Of a DNA stretch of 42,425 bases, positions 25,604 to 33,843 are shown in pieces (position 1 is the stretch's first letter; each line of letters begins with the position of its first letter). This stretch comes from Bacteroidales bacterium. GTDB lineage: Bacteria > Bacteroidota > Bacteroidia > Bacteroidales > F082. Both the position numbers and the translations under genes were made by a program. The stretch is from the NCBI GenBank assembly GCA_017651645.1, contig JAGCCO010000010.1, positions 1-42,425 of the forward strand. The letters are read 5' to 3'. The notes beneath the pieces are model-generated. The model was not told the origin of the DNA and did no database searches. It worked only from the letters and a program-made list of their open reading frames with translations.

Positions 25604-25975
25604 CTAAAGGAGGATTTCTCCGACATACTCTGATCCGTTTGAACGGGTAATCGTAATTTGCCAAAGGCCGGTATTTCCGCTGATGGGAACATAAAAAAGT
25701 CCGCTGCCAATGAAAACAGTGTTATAAGTCTCGTTGGAGCCAGGATTGTTGATAGATACAGTAAGGGATTCCGTACTACCTCCTATACCGAAAATAAAAG
25801 TATTATTGTCGGTATCGTAAACACCGTTAATCCGGATGATATCTGGTGACCGGATAATTATGGATTCTTCCTCGGATGTAAGGATGGGGATAGGAATCTG
25901 ATCCTGCATAGCGGACAATTGCCTTGCTCCCACTAGGAGCAGCGACAACATAAGAAAGGCGTGTTTACTCTTCAT
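25604..25975 (-). CDS. DUF3244-like small secreted protein, intact copy
   Basis: A 123-residue secreted protein starting at the ATG at 25975 (MKSKHAFLMLSLLLVGARQL then SAMQ). The mature part is a short beta-rich domain: IIRINGVYDTDNNTFIFGI, SLTVSINNPGSNETYNT, GLWQITITRSNGSEYVGEIL, fitting the DUF3244 fold found in gut Bacteroidales. The function is unknown. It has its own promoter box and a leader of about 15-20 nt. Two broken copies lie at 0.2-0.5 kb and 13.1-13.3 kb, each next to a remnant of the same regulator gene. The leader is perfectly complementary over 16 nt to the candidate RNA at 27.9-28.2 kb. Confidence 0.65.
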   Translation of the reverse strand: MKSKHAFLMLSLLLVGARQLSAMQDQIPIPILTSEEESIIIRSPDIIRINGVYDTDNNTFIFGIGGSTESLTVSINNPGSNETYNTVFIGSGLFYVPISGNTGLWQITITRSNGSEYVGEILL

Positions 25976-26004
25976 AATTTGTGTATTTAGTCGTAACAAA
26001 AATA
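25976..26004 (-). promoter_or_regulatory. Promoter box and leader of the DUF3244 gene
   Basis: On the minus strand the box TATTTTTG lies at 26004-25997 and is followed by a short leader containing ACGACTAAATACACAA, which ends a few bases before the ATG. The same box and leader core are kept in both broken copies, so the site is conserved. It is the pairing site for the loop of the RNA at 27917-28195. Confidence 0.6.
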
Positions 26005-26127
26005 CAAAGGACTAAACAATATATGAATAGTAACGAGGATAACAAGCCTAACAAAGAATACCTTATAAATATATGATTATCAGTGATATACAAGTTATCC
26101 ACGCCAAAAGACCTAACAGAGGCTAGT

Positions 26128-27777
26128 TTACTTACAATCCAGGATGTCTAAGAAAACTTCAAGAGATGGTGGCTTAATCTCTCGAAGAGTATTCCTGAGT
26201 CGATACCGACGCATATGAACTGCATCAGCAGACAAGTTACCAAGAAGCATTCCAATCGTTGAAAGATCAAAGCAAGCTGCAGTATAAGAGAATAAAAGAT
26301 AATCGCGTTTCTGAAGATTGGGACATTCCGAATGTAACCGGGTCATGACTCCATCGAATTGTTGGTCAATCAAGGCGTCCAAATGGCGTTGCCCACAGGT
26401 ATCCCCCTCGATGTCTCGAATAATCGCTAGGAGACTATCATAGAGTCGGTCCTTAGATGCCCCGGAGCGGCGGGCAATTTCATAGTCCTTGTAATACTCC
26501 TCAAGTTGTTTGAATCTTTGATTATGAATACTCTTGAACTGGGATCGCAAACCATTAATCGACACGTCTCTTTCATCCAGGAGTTGTTTCATCGATTCTG
26601 AGACTCGTTCCATCTCTAGTTCTTTATTTGCAACTCTCCGTATAAAACGACGAACCATCATTCCTAAAAAGGTAGCTGTCAAAACAAACGATAGAATAAG
26701 AAATGCAATCAAAAGCCGCTGATTCTTGTTGCGCAAGACGATTTCATCTTCTTTAACCCTAAAGTAATCCCGTTGGGAGCGGAATAAGGATTGGTTTATC
26801 AATTGATTAACCGTTTCAGATTGAACATCCAGACTCTCCCGAAGAATCAGATATGCATTTTGAAAGTCACCTTTATCAGCTAAAAGCGCTTGTTTCCAGG
26901 GTTTAGCAGCAGAGGCAGTGCTTTCATCTGCTCCCATTAGCAGTTTGAAGACCTCTTCCGCTTCTTTATCATATCCACATCTTCCTAATGAATAGGCGTA
27001 TCGAGCCAGTTGTTTCTTTGATGGTTTTCCGCCATTCTGAAATGCCTGCTGATAGCATGCCAGAGCAGGATGATAATCCACTTTTGTAGTATCAACCATC
27101 ATTCCCGCTTTTTGGATTAAAACATCTCCTAAAAGAAAGGAAGGGATGTGTTTCCTTATCAATGAATTGGCCATCTCGATGGCTTCTTCCTTCCGCCCCT
27201 GATTAGAGCGATTTATAATAATCTTTTCCGTAGCAAGATAATAAGCGGTTGAATCTTTGACTTTGAGAAAAGCTTGTTGGGCCTCTGTCAAATAACGTTC
27301 TGTTTCATCCCAGCAATAAGATCGGCTGGAAAGGTCGGCCATAGCTGTATAAATAAGACCCAAGTAACGCCCAGGTTCTGTGTTCATGGCATTATCCAAG
27401 GCATGCATCTGACTGATAATGGCTTTAGCATCACTTTTTGCATTAAAGAGGATGCGACCTTCATAGTAGTAAGTCAGCATCTTTTGCCATGCCGTTCCGT
27501 GTTTAGGGTAGTACTCTACGGCTGGCCGGATGACTCTAATGTCGGTTGTGTCAATGTAATTCTTATCCAGGGCTATCGCGTAGAGCAGTGCGAACTGCGC
27601 CCGTTCTTTGGGCTGACGGAGCAAAGATGTATCAATCTGCGAAAGAACAGCCAAGGCGCTGTCCGGTCGAGTTTGTATATAGGTTTCAATACCATTCATC
27701 AGCCTCACCGCTTCGGATTTCTGGCAAGAGGTAAGGTAAAAGGGCAGTGTTAACAATATGAGTATAAACCTTTTCAT
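26128..27777 (-). CDS. TPR-containing transcriptional regulator with LuxR-like C-terminus
   Basis: A 549-residue protein from the ATG at 27777 (MKRFILILLTLPFYLTSCQK, with a lipobox-like Cys). It has TPR-like helices (about 20-330), one membrane segment (LIAFLILSFVLTATFLGMMV, about 345-365), a coiled coil, then a C-terminal helix-turn-helix (DLSTIGMLLGNLSADAVHMR then RYRLRNTLRE). This is a common Bacteroidetes design in which the periplasmic TPR part senses and the cytoplasmic part binds DNA. It lies upstream of the DUF3244 gene, on the same strand, and remnants of both stay paired in two broken copies, so they probably function together. A promoter box near 27790 precedes it, and the candidate RNA ends about 140 nt upstream. 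Confidence 0.72.
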   Translation of the reverse strand: MKRFILILLTLPFYLTSCQKSEAVRLMNGIETYIQTRPDSALAVLSQIDTSLLRQPKERAQFALLYAIALDKNYIDTTDIRVIRPAVEYYPKHGTAWQKMLTYYYEGRILFNAKSDAKAIISQMHALDNAMNTEPGRYLGLIYTAMADLSSRSYCWDETERYLTEAQQAFLKVKDSTAYYLATEKIIINRSNQGRKEEAIEMANSLIRKHIPSFLLGDVLIQKAGMMVDTTKVDYHPALACYQQAFQNGGKPSKKQLARYAYSLGRCGYDKEAEEVFKLLMGADESTASAAKPWKQALLADKGDFQNAYLILRESLDVQSETVNQLINQSLFRSQRDYFRVKEDEIVLRNKNQRLLIAFLILSFVLTATFLGMMVRRFIRRVANKELEMERVSESMKQLLDERDVSINGLRSQFKSIHNQRFKQLEEYYKDYEIARRSGASKDRLYDSLLAIIRDIEGDTCGQRHLDALIDQQFDGVMTRLHSECPNLQKRDYLLFSYTAACFDLSTIGMLLGNLSADAVHMRRYRLRNTLREIKPPSLEVFLDILDCK

Positions 27778-27916
27778 GATTCTGATATTGTACAAATATA
27801 CTTGCATTCTATTAAAAAATGAACATTCTATGACGAAAACGACCTAACTGTCTGTCTTTGCTAAGCCGTTTGTTCTCAATTACTTGAGTTGATAATATGT
27901 TTGAAAGACCTATCGC

Positions 27917-27992
27917 AAAAAAAAGAAAGCTGCCGGATGAGCAAAAGAGGGAGCATTGCCCGTGACGACTAAATACACAATATCCGGCAGCT
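27917..27992 (-). terminator. Long-loop terminator of the candidate RNA
   Basis: On the minus strand the arms AGCTGCCGGAT and ATCCGGCAGCT (27992-27982 and 27938-27928) form an 11-bp stem with a 43-nt loop, followed by TTTCTTTTTTTT. The unusually long loop holds the sequence complementary to the DUF3244 leader. Confidence 0.6.
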
Positions 27993-28195
27993 CTACGAAG
28001 GAAACTGCCGGATAAAGATAGTGCGGGGCCTATCCGGGCTCGCGGGTGTCGAGGCCGCGTATGTATGCGGACGGTTCCCCGCGCTACGAGGCGCGGGAAA
28101 CCTGTCCGGATGCCATACTTTACCATAAAGTTTCGACACTTGAGCCGCATCCAACAGGTTTACCTGTATATGTTGTTCCGTTTAAGGCGAAATAT
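27917..28195 (-). ncRNA. Candidate structured switch-like RNA or sRNA
   Basis: GC-rich stretch with a promoter at one end and a terminator at the other, both reading on the minus strand. From the 5' end there are hairpins ACAGGT/ACCTGT (28154-28167), an outer stem GGATGC/GCATCC (28108-28152) enclosing ACTTTA/TAAAGT (28117-28131), and a long hairpin (28069-28107). Four short arms follow: D (28031-28037), C (28005-28014), B (27981-27992) and A (27928-27938). C can pair with D (7 bp) or B (10 bp), and B with C or A (11 bp), so the hairpins exclude each other as in an attenuator. The loop between A and B carries a 16-nt antisense match to the DUF3244 leader. It could be an sRNA, or a leader for the regulator gene downstream. 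Confidence 0.55.
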
Positions 28196-28200
28196 CGTGA

Positions 28201-28231
28201 CAAATATAGATATAATTGTTTTTCCCTGCAA
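28201..28231 (-). promoter_or_regulatory. Promoter of the candidate RNA
   Basis: On the minus strand TTG (28231-28229) and TATATTTG (28208-28201) are separated by 20 bp, a close match to the Bacteroidetes promoter. The start would be near 28194. From 28232 to 28528 I see no gene. Confidence 0.65.
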
Positions 28232-28528
28232 CAAGGCGTAGCATAAGATGTAGCATTATAAGTACCCTTTGTCCGTCTAGTGTATCATCATGTTATAAAA
28301 GGAAACCATAAAACGAATGCAGTCTGAAGAAAGCATAAACGATTTCAACCTTAATTGTTCTTTCAATGAAAAAAACTGTCATTGGAACTCAGTTTAGCGC
28401 GGATTCTTCTGGTGTCTTTTGCTTTGAAATTGTGATTTGTGGTATTGATTGGATATATGATATGACATTGCCAGCGCTGTTTCTTCATAGAAAAAGAAGA
28501 TAATCTTCTCTTTCTGTGGAAATTTTGC

Positions 28529-28552
28529 TATATTTGTAGAGCATACTCTACA
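28529..28552 (+). promoter_or_regulatory. Promoter and palindromic operator of the AbiE operon
   Basis: The box TATATTTG (28529-28536) overlaps a perfect inverted repeat TGTAGAG-CATA-CTCTACA (28535-28552) that covers the predicted transcription start, 4 nt before the ATG. AbiEi antitoxins repress their own operon by binding inverted repeats, so this is the likely operator. Confidence 0.7.
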
Positions 28553-28556
28553 GATA

Positions 28557-29189
28557 ATGTTCGAAAAGGATCCATTGATGCAATTTGCCGGGATTCCGGT
28601 GTCGGGGGCCACCATCAGGTCCTGCTTCCCTGACCTTGCTTCGCCGGAGAAAAAGGTCCAGGCGTTGGAGAAGAGCGGCGAATTGATCCGTCTCAAGCGT
28701 AATCTCTTCGTTGTCAACCAAGAATTGACCGGAAAGAAAACAGATGCGAGGCTGTGTGCCAACCATATCTATGGACCTTCATATGTCTCCTTCCAATGGG
28801 CACTCCGCTACTATAGTATGATTCCGGAACAAGTATTCCTGATGACGTCTGCGACCACGAAACGTACTCGTTCTTTTGAGACTCCCATCGGGAACTTCAG
28901 TTACGTTCAAGTCCCCGCCTCATACTTCCCGATCGGTGTTGAATGCAGGGAGGAACAAGGAGTCAGTTTTCTCATGGCTACCCGGGAAAAGGCTTTGTGT
29001 GACACAATCCTTCTGGATAATTTTGTTCCCCGACAGTCCGTCAAGTCATTGGCCACATATCTCGAGGAGGACCTTAGAATTGATATGGACATCCTAACTG
29101 AGTTGGATACCGATATCATTGAGCAATGCTCATGTATCGGACGCAAGGAGCAAACATTCAAGAATCTGATTAAGATCATCAAGCAATGA
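28557..29189 (+). CDS. abiEi: AbiEi-like antitoxin and transcriptional repressor
   Basis: A 210-residue protein with an N-terminal winged-helix region (AGIPVSGATIRSCFPDLASP through KSGELIRLKRNLFVV) and a C-terminal domain (ICE-like: GVSFLMATREKALCDTILLD then YLEEDLRIDMDILTEL), as in AbiEi type IV antitoxins. It would repress the operon and counteract the AbiEii toxin without binding it. Its stop overlaps the start of abiEii (ATGA, 29186-29189). The start ATG follows a clear promoter and operator by a few bases, so the leader is almost absent. Confidence 0.82.
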   Translation: MFEKDPLMQFAGIPVSGATIRSCFPDLASPEKKVQALEKSGELIRLKRNLFVVNQELTGKKTDARLCANHIYGPSYVSFQWALRYYSMIPEQVFLMTSATTKRTRSFETPIGNFSYVQVPASYFPIGVECREEQGVSFLMATREKALCDTILLDNFVPRQSVKSLATYLEEDLRIDMDILTELDTDIIEQCSCIGRKEQTFKNLIKIIKQ

Positions 29190-30016
29190 CAACCTACGAA
29201 TCTATGTTAGCCGCATATGGCAGAGAAACGGGCAGTACAGCAACAACAAACGCAGAGCAAGAGGTTTGCCAGAAGATTGCGTTGGCGGGCTTGCATCGTG
29301 GCGGCTTTTTCGATCATGCCGCGTTTTATGGGGGCACTTGCCTGCGGCTTTTCCATGGGCTTCCGAGGTTTTCGGAGGATATGGATTTTTCGCTCACGGA
29401 GAAGCGCGATGACATTCATCTCGAGAACTACTTCGATGCAATACGGGAGGAATTCCATATTGCGGGCTTTGATGTTACGATTACCAGGAAGGAGAAGAGA
29501 GCTTTTGGAAAGGTTGAGTCTGCATTTTTGAAGGAGAATACCGAGGCTTACGACATCAAGTTTCAGACAAAGAAAACGGCCAGGGTGAAAATTGAACTCG
29601 ACACGGATCCTCCATTGATGTTCACTACGGAGCAGAAGCTCCTTCTGCAGCCTTATTCATTCATGGTTCGTTGCTTCACCCTCCCCGACCTCTATGCGGG
29701 AAAAATGCATGCGCTGGTTTATCGAGCTTGGCAGCGCCGTGTAAAGGGCCGGGATTGGTTTGATTTCGAGTGGTACGTAAGGAATGGTATACCCTTGGAT
29801 TTCAGGCATCTTCAAGAACGGATCAGGGAATTCAACGGCGAGGTACTCAGCTTGGACGAGTTCATGACACAACTCCGCGAGAAGATTATCAATACTGACA
29901 TTGACCATGTCAAAAAGGATGTCATGCCTTATATTGGCGCAAGCCAGCTTAGCGCCCTTGACATCTGGTCCAATGACTATTTTTTACAGTTGGTAGATAT
30001 GATGAGAATACAATAA
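29186..30016 (+). CDS. abiEii: AbiEii-like nucleotidyltransferase toxin
   Basis: A 276-residue protein with the nucleotidyltransferase motif FYGGTCLRLFHGLPRFSEDM then DFSL (GGT at 49-51, Asp 65 and Asp 67), a later KIELDTDPP, and FTLPDLYAGKMHALVYR and GRDWFDFEWYV, which are standard in the AbiEii/AbiGii family. Such toxins transfer nucleotides to tRNA or another RNA and block growth during phage infection. All motifs are intact, and the gene is translationally coupled to its antitoxin gene, so the pair looks functional. Confidence 0.85.
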   Translation: MTTYESMLAAYGRETGSTATTNAEQEVCQKIALAGLHRGGFFDHAAFYGGTCLRLFHGLPRFSEDMDFSLTEKRDDIHLENYFDAIREEFHIAGFDVTITRKEKRAFGKVESAFLKENTEAYDIKFQTKKTARVKIELDTDPPLMFTTEQKLLLQPYSFMVRCFTLPDLYAGKMHALVYRAWQRRVKGRDWFDFEWYVRNGIPLDFRHLQERIREFNGEVLSLDEFMTQLREKIINTDIDHVKKDVMPYIGASQLSALDIWSNDYFLQLVDMMRIQ

Positions 30017-30209
30017 TGAGGATGAGAATGATCTAGTGCTCTGTGCATAACGCTGATGAACTCTGATTATCAAGCAGAATACCCATAATAATCCAAATGT
30101 GTTCAACTACCATTCCTTTCCGATAACAACTCTGGATTTCACCCGATGAATGATGCTCAGCATAATGGGAATCAAGGACACCTGGCGTTCTTTTAAGCAG
30201 ATGATCGCA

Positions 30210-30315
30210 ATAGAGAAGTGCTCTTGTTTCTTTATTTTGGTTATATTTGTATAATCGTAATTTGCGCCATTGCGCCCTGCAAAAGGATCTTGGATAGGTA
30301 TCATACACAATAGAG
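30210..30315 (+). repeat. Promoter/leader module, partial copy B
   Basis: TTTCTTTATTTTGGTTATAT with TATATTTG at 30242-30249, followed by the leader part GCAAAAGGATCTTGGATAGG, matches the right half of the modules at 2799-3117 and 35339-35665. The iterons are missing. It is followed by a broken acetyltransferase gene and then the operon starting at 30674. From 30017 to 30209 I see no gene. Confidence 0.55.
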
Positions 30316-30399
30316 CGATGAGTTCATGTTTCAGAGGTATATATGCGAGGGATTAAAGTGTATGTCCAGCTGGCAAGGAATTATGTTTTTTCGACTTCC

Positions 30400-30624
30400 C
30401 TACCTGCCAAAAGACGAGCATTGAGGATGTCGTGGTGGGTTCTAGTTTCCGGGGTCATGGATTCGGAAGAGCGCTGATAGAGCATATCTTCGGGGGCGCA
30501 CGGCATGGGCTGGCGCCGGTGGACCCGAATTTGACCTCAAGGCGTGACGGGTCGAGGCGAATGAGATGTATCAGAAGTTGGGTTTGAGAGGAGGAAAACG
30601 ACTATGTATAGGATGAAGATTTGA
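30400..30624 (+). pseudogene. GNAT acetyltransferase remnant
   Basis: One frame reads IEDVVVGSSFRGHGFGRALI then EHIF, the acetyl-CoA-binding motif A of GNAT enzymes. A second frame reads EANEMYQKLGF, and a third FERRKTTMYRMKI up to a TGA at 30622-30624. At least two frameshifts and the loss of the N-terminal half show that it is dead. Confidence 0.75.
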
Positions 30625-30673
30625 TTATTAACAAATCAGAGAGAGTGTTATAGTTAACTAGATAAAAAGTATT

Positions 30674-31399
30674 ATGAAGGGTTCGTTGAGCAAGTCTTAT
30701 AACCGCTCTTTAATCATTGATGCTCAAAATATAGCGCATCTATCCGAAGTCATTGAAGAAGACTTCGGTGACGTGTCTTATGTTATAAAGACTTCCGATG
30801 GTGCTAGATATGAGTTGGGGAAGGTTGATGATGTATTATCATATAATAATCCTGACCCAAGAAAGATCGTTGTGTTTACAGTTTTTGGCTATAAGGAGAG
30901 CGGAAGCCATCGAATCGACCCCGACATATCAATTTCTCTATTTGATATGTCTAAATATGATGGCTCTTGCATTTTGAGTCTGAATAATATGGAAGAACAA
31001 GAAATCACATATTATACACAACGAATTGACGAATTCGTTAAAGCTGCTCAAACTTCATACTGGTGGATTCATAAGCCTGTTGTATACTGGATAATTGGGA
31101 CATTACTGTTTATTGTATTTTATCTGGGGTTTTATACCAATTTAGGGAAAGACCGATTGCTTGGCAATAATCACACATTGTTTTTGCTAGAGACATCTCT
31201 AGTCTGCTATTTCTTTTCAATGTTTGTTGTCAAGAGATTTGTGGAGTACTTGTTTCCCCAAGGAGGATTTGCAATTGGAGAACAAGTGAAATATATCAAT
31301 AAAAAAGAAAAGACTCGCAATCTTGTTTTGATGACCATTATTGGATCGTTAATTATTGGGATAATAGCTGGTGTGATTACTCATTTCATCGTTGGGTAA
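30674..31399 (+). CDS. Unknown membrane protein with three C-terminal TM helices
   Basis: A 241-residue protein. Residues 1-130 are soluble and polar (SYVIKTSDGARYELGKVDDV), with no known domain. Three membrane segments follow: about 135-153, 168-187 and 216-239 (LMTIIGSLIIGIIAGVITHF). It is the first gene of a plus-strand set with a nuclease-like gene 46 nt downstream. Membrane proteins of this kind are often the killing or anchoring part of defence operons, but no specific function can be given. Confidence 0.65.
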   Translation: MKGSLSKSYNRSLIIDAQNIAHLSEVIEEDFGDVSYVIKTSDGARYELGKVDDVLSYNNPDPRKIVVFTVFGYKESGSHRIDPDISISLFDMSKYDGSCILSLNNMEEQEITYYTQRIDEFVKAAQTSYWWIHKPVVYWIIGTLLFIVFYLGFYTNLGKDRLLGNNHTLFLLETSLVCYFFSMFVVKRFVEYLFPQGGFAIGEQVKYINKKEKTRNLVLMTIIGSLIIGIIAGVITHFIVG

Positions 31400-31445
31400 A
31401 GAATTATTGTCCGAATGAACATAGATGCAAAGACACTGACTATTG

Positions 31446-33143
31446 ATGATGGAAATAATGAAGTTACAAATCCAGAAGTTACTGTCTTATAGCGTCGTGT
31501 TTCCTGACCGGCACGATAAGATAGAAGATCTACTTGCCACAGTTCCATCTAACAGTGCTATCGAGTTTCTTTCCTACCGCCTTAGTCAAAAGGCAAATCA
31601 ACTCATTGGAGAGCATGATGCTAGTATTTGGGCCCCCTGGGTGCTGAATACTAGAGACGACGTCAATAATCCTATTGGTGCTTACGCCCAGCAGTTTAAT
31701 CTGGGCGAATATGCACTCATCGACAAATATGCAATGCTACTGCTAATAAGCAGATTACTTTCTTGCTATAATGGGAGAGATGACGAACTGTCTCAAGATG
31801 ATCTATCAAATCTCCTGCTATCCTATATGATTTGTTGCGATGAGCGTTTAACGTATAATCAATTTCTCCCCAATAGCACAATGAAAGCTGATGAATTCGT
31901 GGAACGATTCATGCCACTATGTTTAAAAAGTGACGATATTGAATCTCCACGTGATTACAGACTACTGCTGATAAAGTGCTATATGCTCTTGATTGAGTTT
32001 CCTAAGCATAACATAAAATTCGCCGGATATGTCAAAGAGTTTTGTAAAGAAAGAGATTTACCCAATGCCAAGAAATATATTGATGAGATCTTTTTGACTT
32101 TTTTAGGCATGACCTCAGAGGATTTATCTAACTGTAGGATGGGTATATACGAGAACAGTCCTGCTGCTATCCATTTCTTCGATGAAATGTGTTTGGATCC
32201 GTCTCAGTACAAACACGATGAGGATTTCCTCATGATTCGAGAAAAGCCGCTGTTAAAGACCGGTCCTAGAATATATAACTTCATCTTCATGAAGTTCTTT
32301 CTAGATAAGGCATTCACGGGATTACTCTTTGACATGAAGGATGCGCTTGTGAGAAGAGGAGTTCTAGATGCCCCAAAAGGCTATATGGATTTAAGGACAC
32401 TTCTCGGCGAAGAATTCTCCGAAAGGTTTTTCTTCTATGCTTTAATGAAGAAATGCTTCGGTCAACGATATACACGATACAGCGGACAAGAATTAGAGAA
32501 GAAACTGGGAGGGGGTATGCCTGATTATTATATGAGGAGAGGGAATCGTGTTTTTTTATTCGAGTGTAAAGACGCACAACTAGCTTCACGTATAAAATTG
32601 AGTGGGGACTACAACGTAATAAAAGATGCATTATTCGACAAATATGTTAGGAATTCCAAAGGGCATAGTAAAGGTGTATCACAGCTTGTGGCGGTAGTTT
32701 CAGAGAAGCTATCCCTAATACTGGATAGAATTGACAACACCGCGCTCAGAGGAATCGTTTATGTTTTCCCTGTCATTGTTTATTTTGATGATTGCTTTGA
32801 CGTGGAAGGAGCGAGCTATCTTCTTAATAAAGAGTTTTGGGAAATGATGAATACAAAAGAAATCGATGATCGACTTGTTGTAAAAGATGTGGTCATGGTC
32901 AACATTGAGCAATTTATGAGGCTGGAGAACTTTTTTGCGAATGATCGATTAAAGCTCGCTACAGTCATTAATTCATATATAGATTATAAGAACAGGGAGG
33001 AATTGAACTCAGTTTTCCCTTTCAACAAGTTTCTTTTTCAAGAAGCAAGAAAGAAAGGATATAATTTAAAGAGGACAAAATGGTTTGATGAGATATACAA
33101 GGACCTCGTCACAATGGATTCACACTATAAGTTAAGCGAATAG
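31446..33143 (+). CDS. PD-(D/E)xK nuclease-like protein, putative defence effector
   Basis: A 565-residue protein. The first 300 residues are helical and unrecognised. The C-terminal part contains LGEEFSERFFFYALM followed by GGGMPDYYMRRGNRVFLFEC then KDAQ, that is PD (360-361) and ECK (374-376), a clear PD-(D/E)xK nuclease core with an upstream Glu. Residues 480-566 are again helical and basic. No helicase or methylase motif is present, so it is not a standard restriction gene. ATG at 31446 or 31449 is the likely start; an upstream TTG is less likely. It follows the membrane protein gene and precedes a broken gene and a small basic one. Confidence 0.7.
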   Translation: MMEIMKLQIQKLLSYSVVFPDRHDKIEDLLATVPSNSAIEFLSYRLSQKANQLIGEHDASIWAPWVLNTRDDVNNPIGAYAQQFNLGEYALIDKYAMLLLISRLLSCYNGRDDELSQDDLSNLLLSYMICCDERLTYNQFLPNSTMKADEFVERFMPLCLKSDDIESPRDYRLLLIKCYMLLIEFPKHNIKFAGYVKEFCKERDLPNAKKYIDEIFLTFLGMTSEDLSNCRMGIYENSPAAIHFFDEMCLDPSQYKHDEDFLMIREKPLLKTGPRIYNFIFMKFFLDKAFTGLLFDMKDALVRRGVLDAPKGYMDLRTLLGEEFSERFFFYALMKKCFGQRYTRYSGQELEKKLGGGMPDYYMRRGNRVFLFECKDAQLASRIKLSGDYNVIKDALFDKYVRNSKGHSKGVSQLVAVVSEKLSLILDRIDNTALRGIVYVFPVIVYFDDCFDVEGASYLLNKEFWEMMNTKEIDDRLVVKDVVMVNIEQFMRLENFFANDRLKLATVINSYIDYKNREELNSVFPFNKFLFQEARKKGYNLKRTKWFDEIYKDLVTMDSHYKLSE

Positions 33144-33236
33144 TTGAGCAATGATAATCCTCATCACCGACGAACGAGCTCTTTGATCCGAATAGGACCA
33201 GATACGTATTTTGAAATAGTCAAAAATAGTATTATT

Positions 33237-33830
33237 ATGGTTGAAAGATATCTATTGACGTATGCGATGTTGAGTTACCTACAGGAAAAAGGGATGACTT
33301 AACTTGATTTATATGTCCCGTTAGTTTGTAAATCCATTGTGACTCATAATGCAAATGTGGTGTCACGAAAAGATTTGCAAGATTGGTTTGCGGCCGATTA
33401 TGGTCTCTCAACCATATACAAAGGAGTTCTTGATACGCTCCTTAAAAAAAAGACAGGGCACTATCTTACTAGAGAGAACGGAAAGTATCTTGTTGTTAAT
33501 TCAGCCGTGAATACTGCTTTAGAATCGATCAGTAATGAACTTAATGAGAATAGTTTTAGTTCGTTGGCTAATCGGATAAAGAACTATGCGGAAAGTCAGT
33601 ATTCTTCTCAGTTTACAGAAGATGATCTGCTACAAGGAATAATGGATTTTCTCCATTCTAGAGATGGAGATATGCTAGTGAATCAGGAAAGACTTCAAGG
33701 TGTTTTACAAAAACAAAAAGAAGGGAAAACCACTCACACGAAAGTTAAGTATATTATCTCCAGGTTTATTCTTTGGGCAAAAGATAATGATATTGATAGT
33801 TTCAAACTTTTTGCTAATGCTATATTTTAA
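33237..33830 (+). pseudogene. Winged-helix-like protein gene with an in-frame stop
   Basis: From the ATG at 33237 the frame reads MVERYLLTYAMLSYLQEKGM then T, meets TAA at 33300-33302, and goes on in the same frame without another stop for 176 codons (LDLYVPLVCKSIVTHNANVV and onward). The part VSRKDLQDWFAADYGLSTIY followed by LLKKKTGHYLTRENGKYLVV looks like a winged helix. A single base change (for example CAA to TAA) explains it. Translation could restart at the GTG at 33339 and give 163 residues. It is third in the operon with the membrane protein and the nuclease. The family is unknown. Confidence 0.6.
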
Positions 33831-33843
33831 GCTGAATTATTAT

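Noticed and set aside
27928..28014. Short CRISPR-like repeat (CTGCCGGAT and its complement)
   Set aside because: The units alternate in orientation and form hairpins; there are no equal spacers and no cas genes.
27812..28150. 112-codon minus-strand frame over the structured RNA
   Set aside because: Low-complexity basic product, no good start or Shine-Dalgarno, and the DNA is explained better by hairpins, promoter and terminator.
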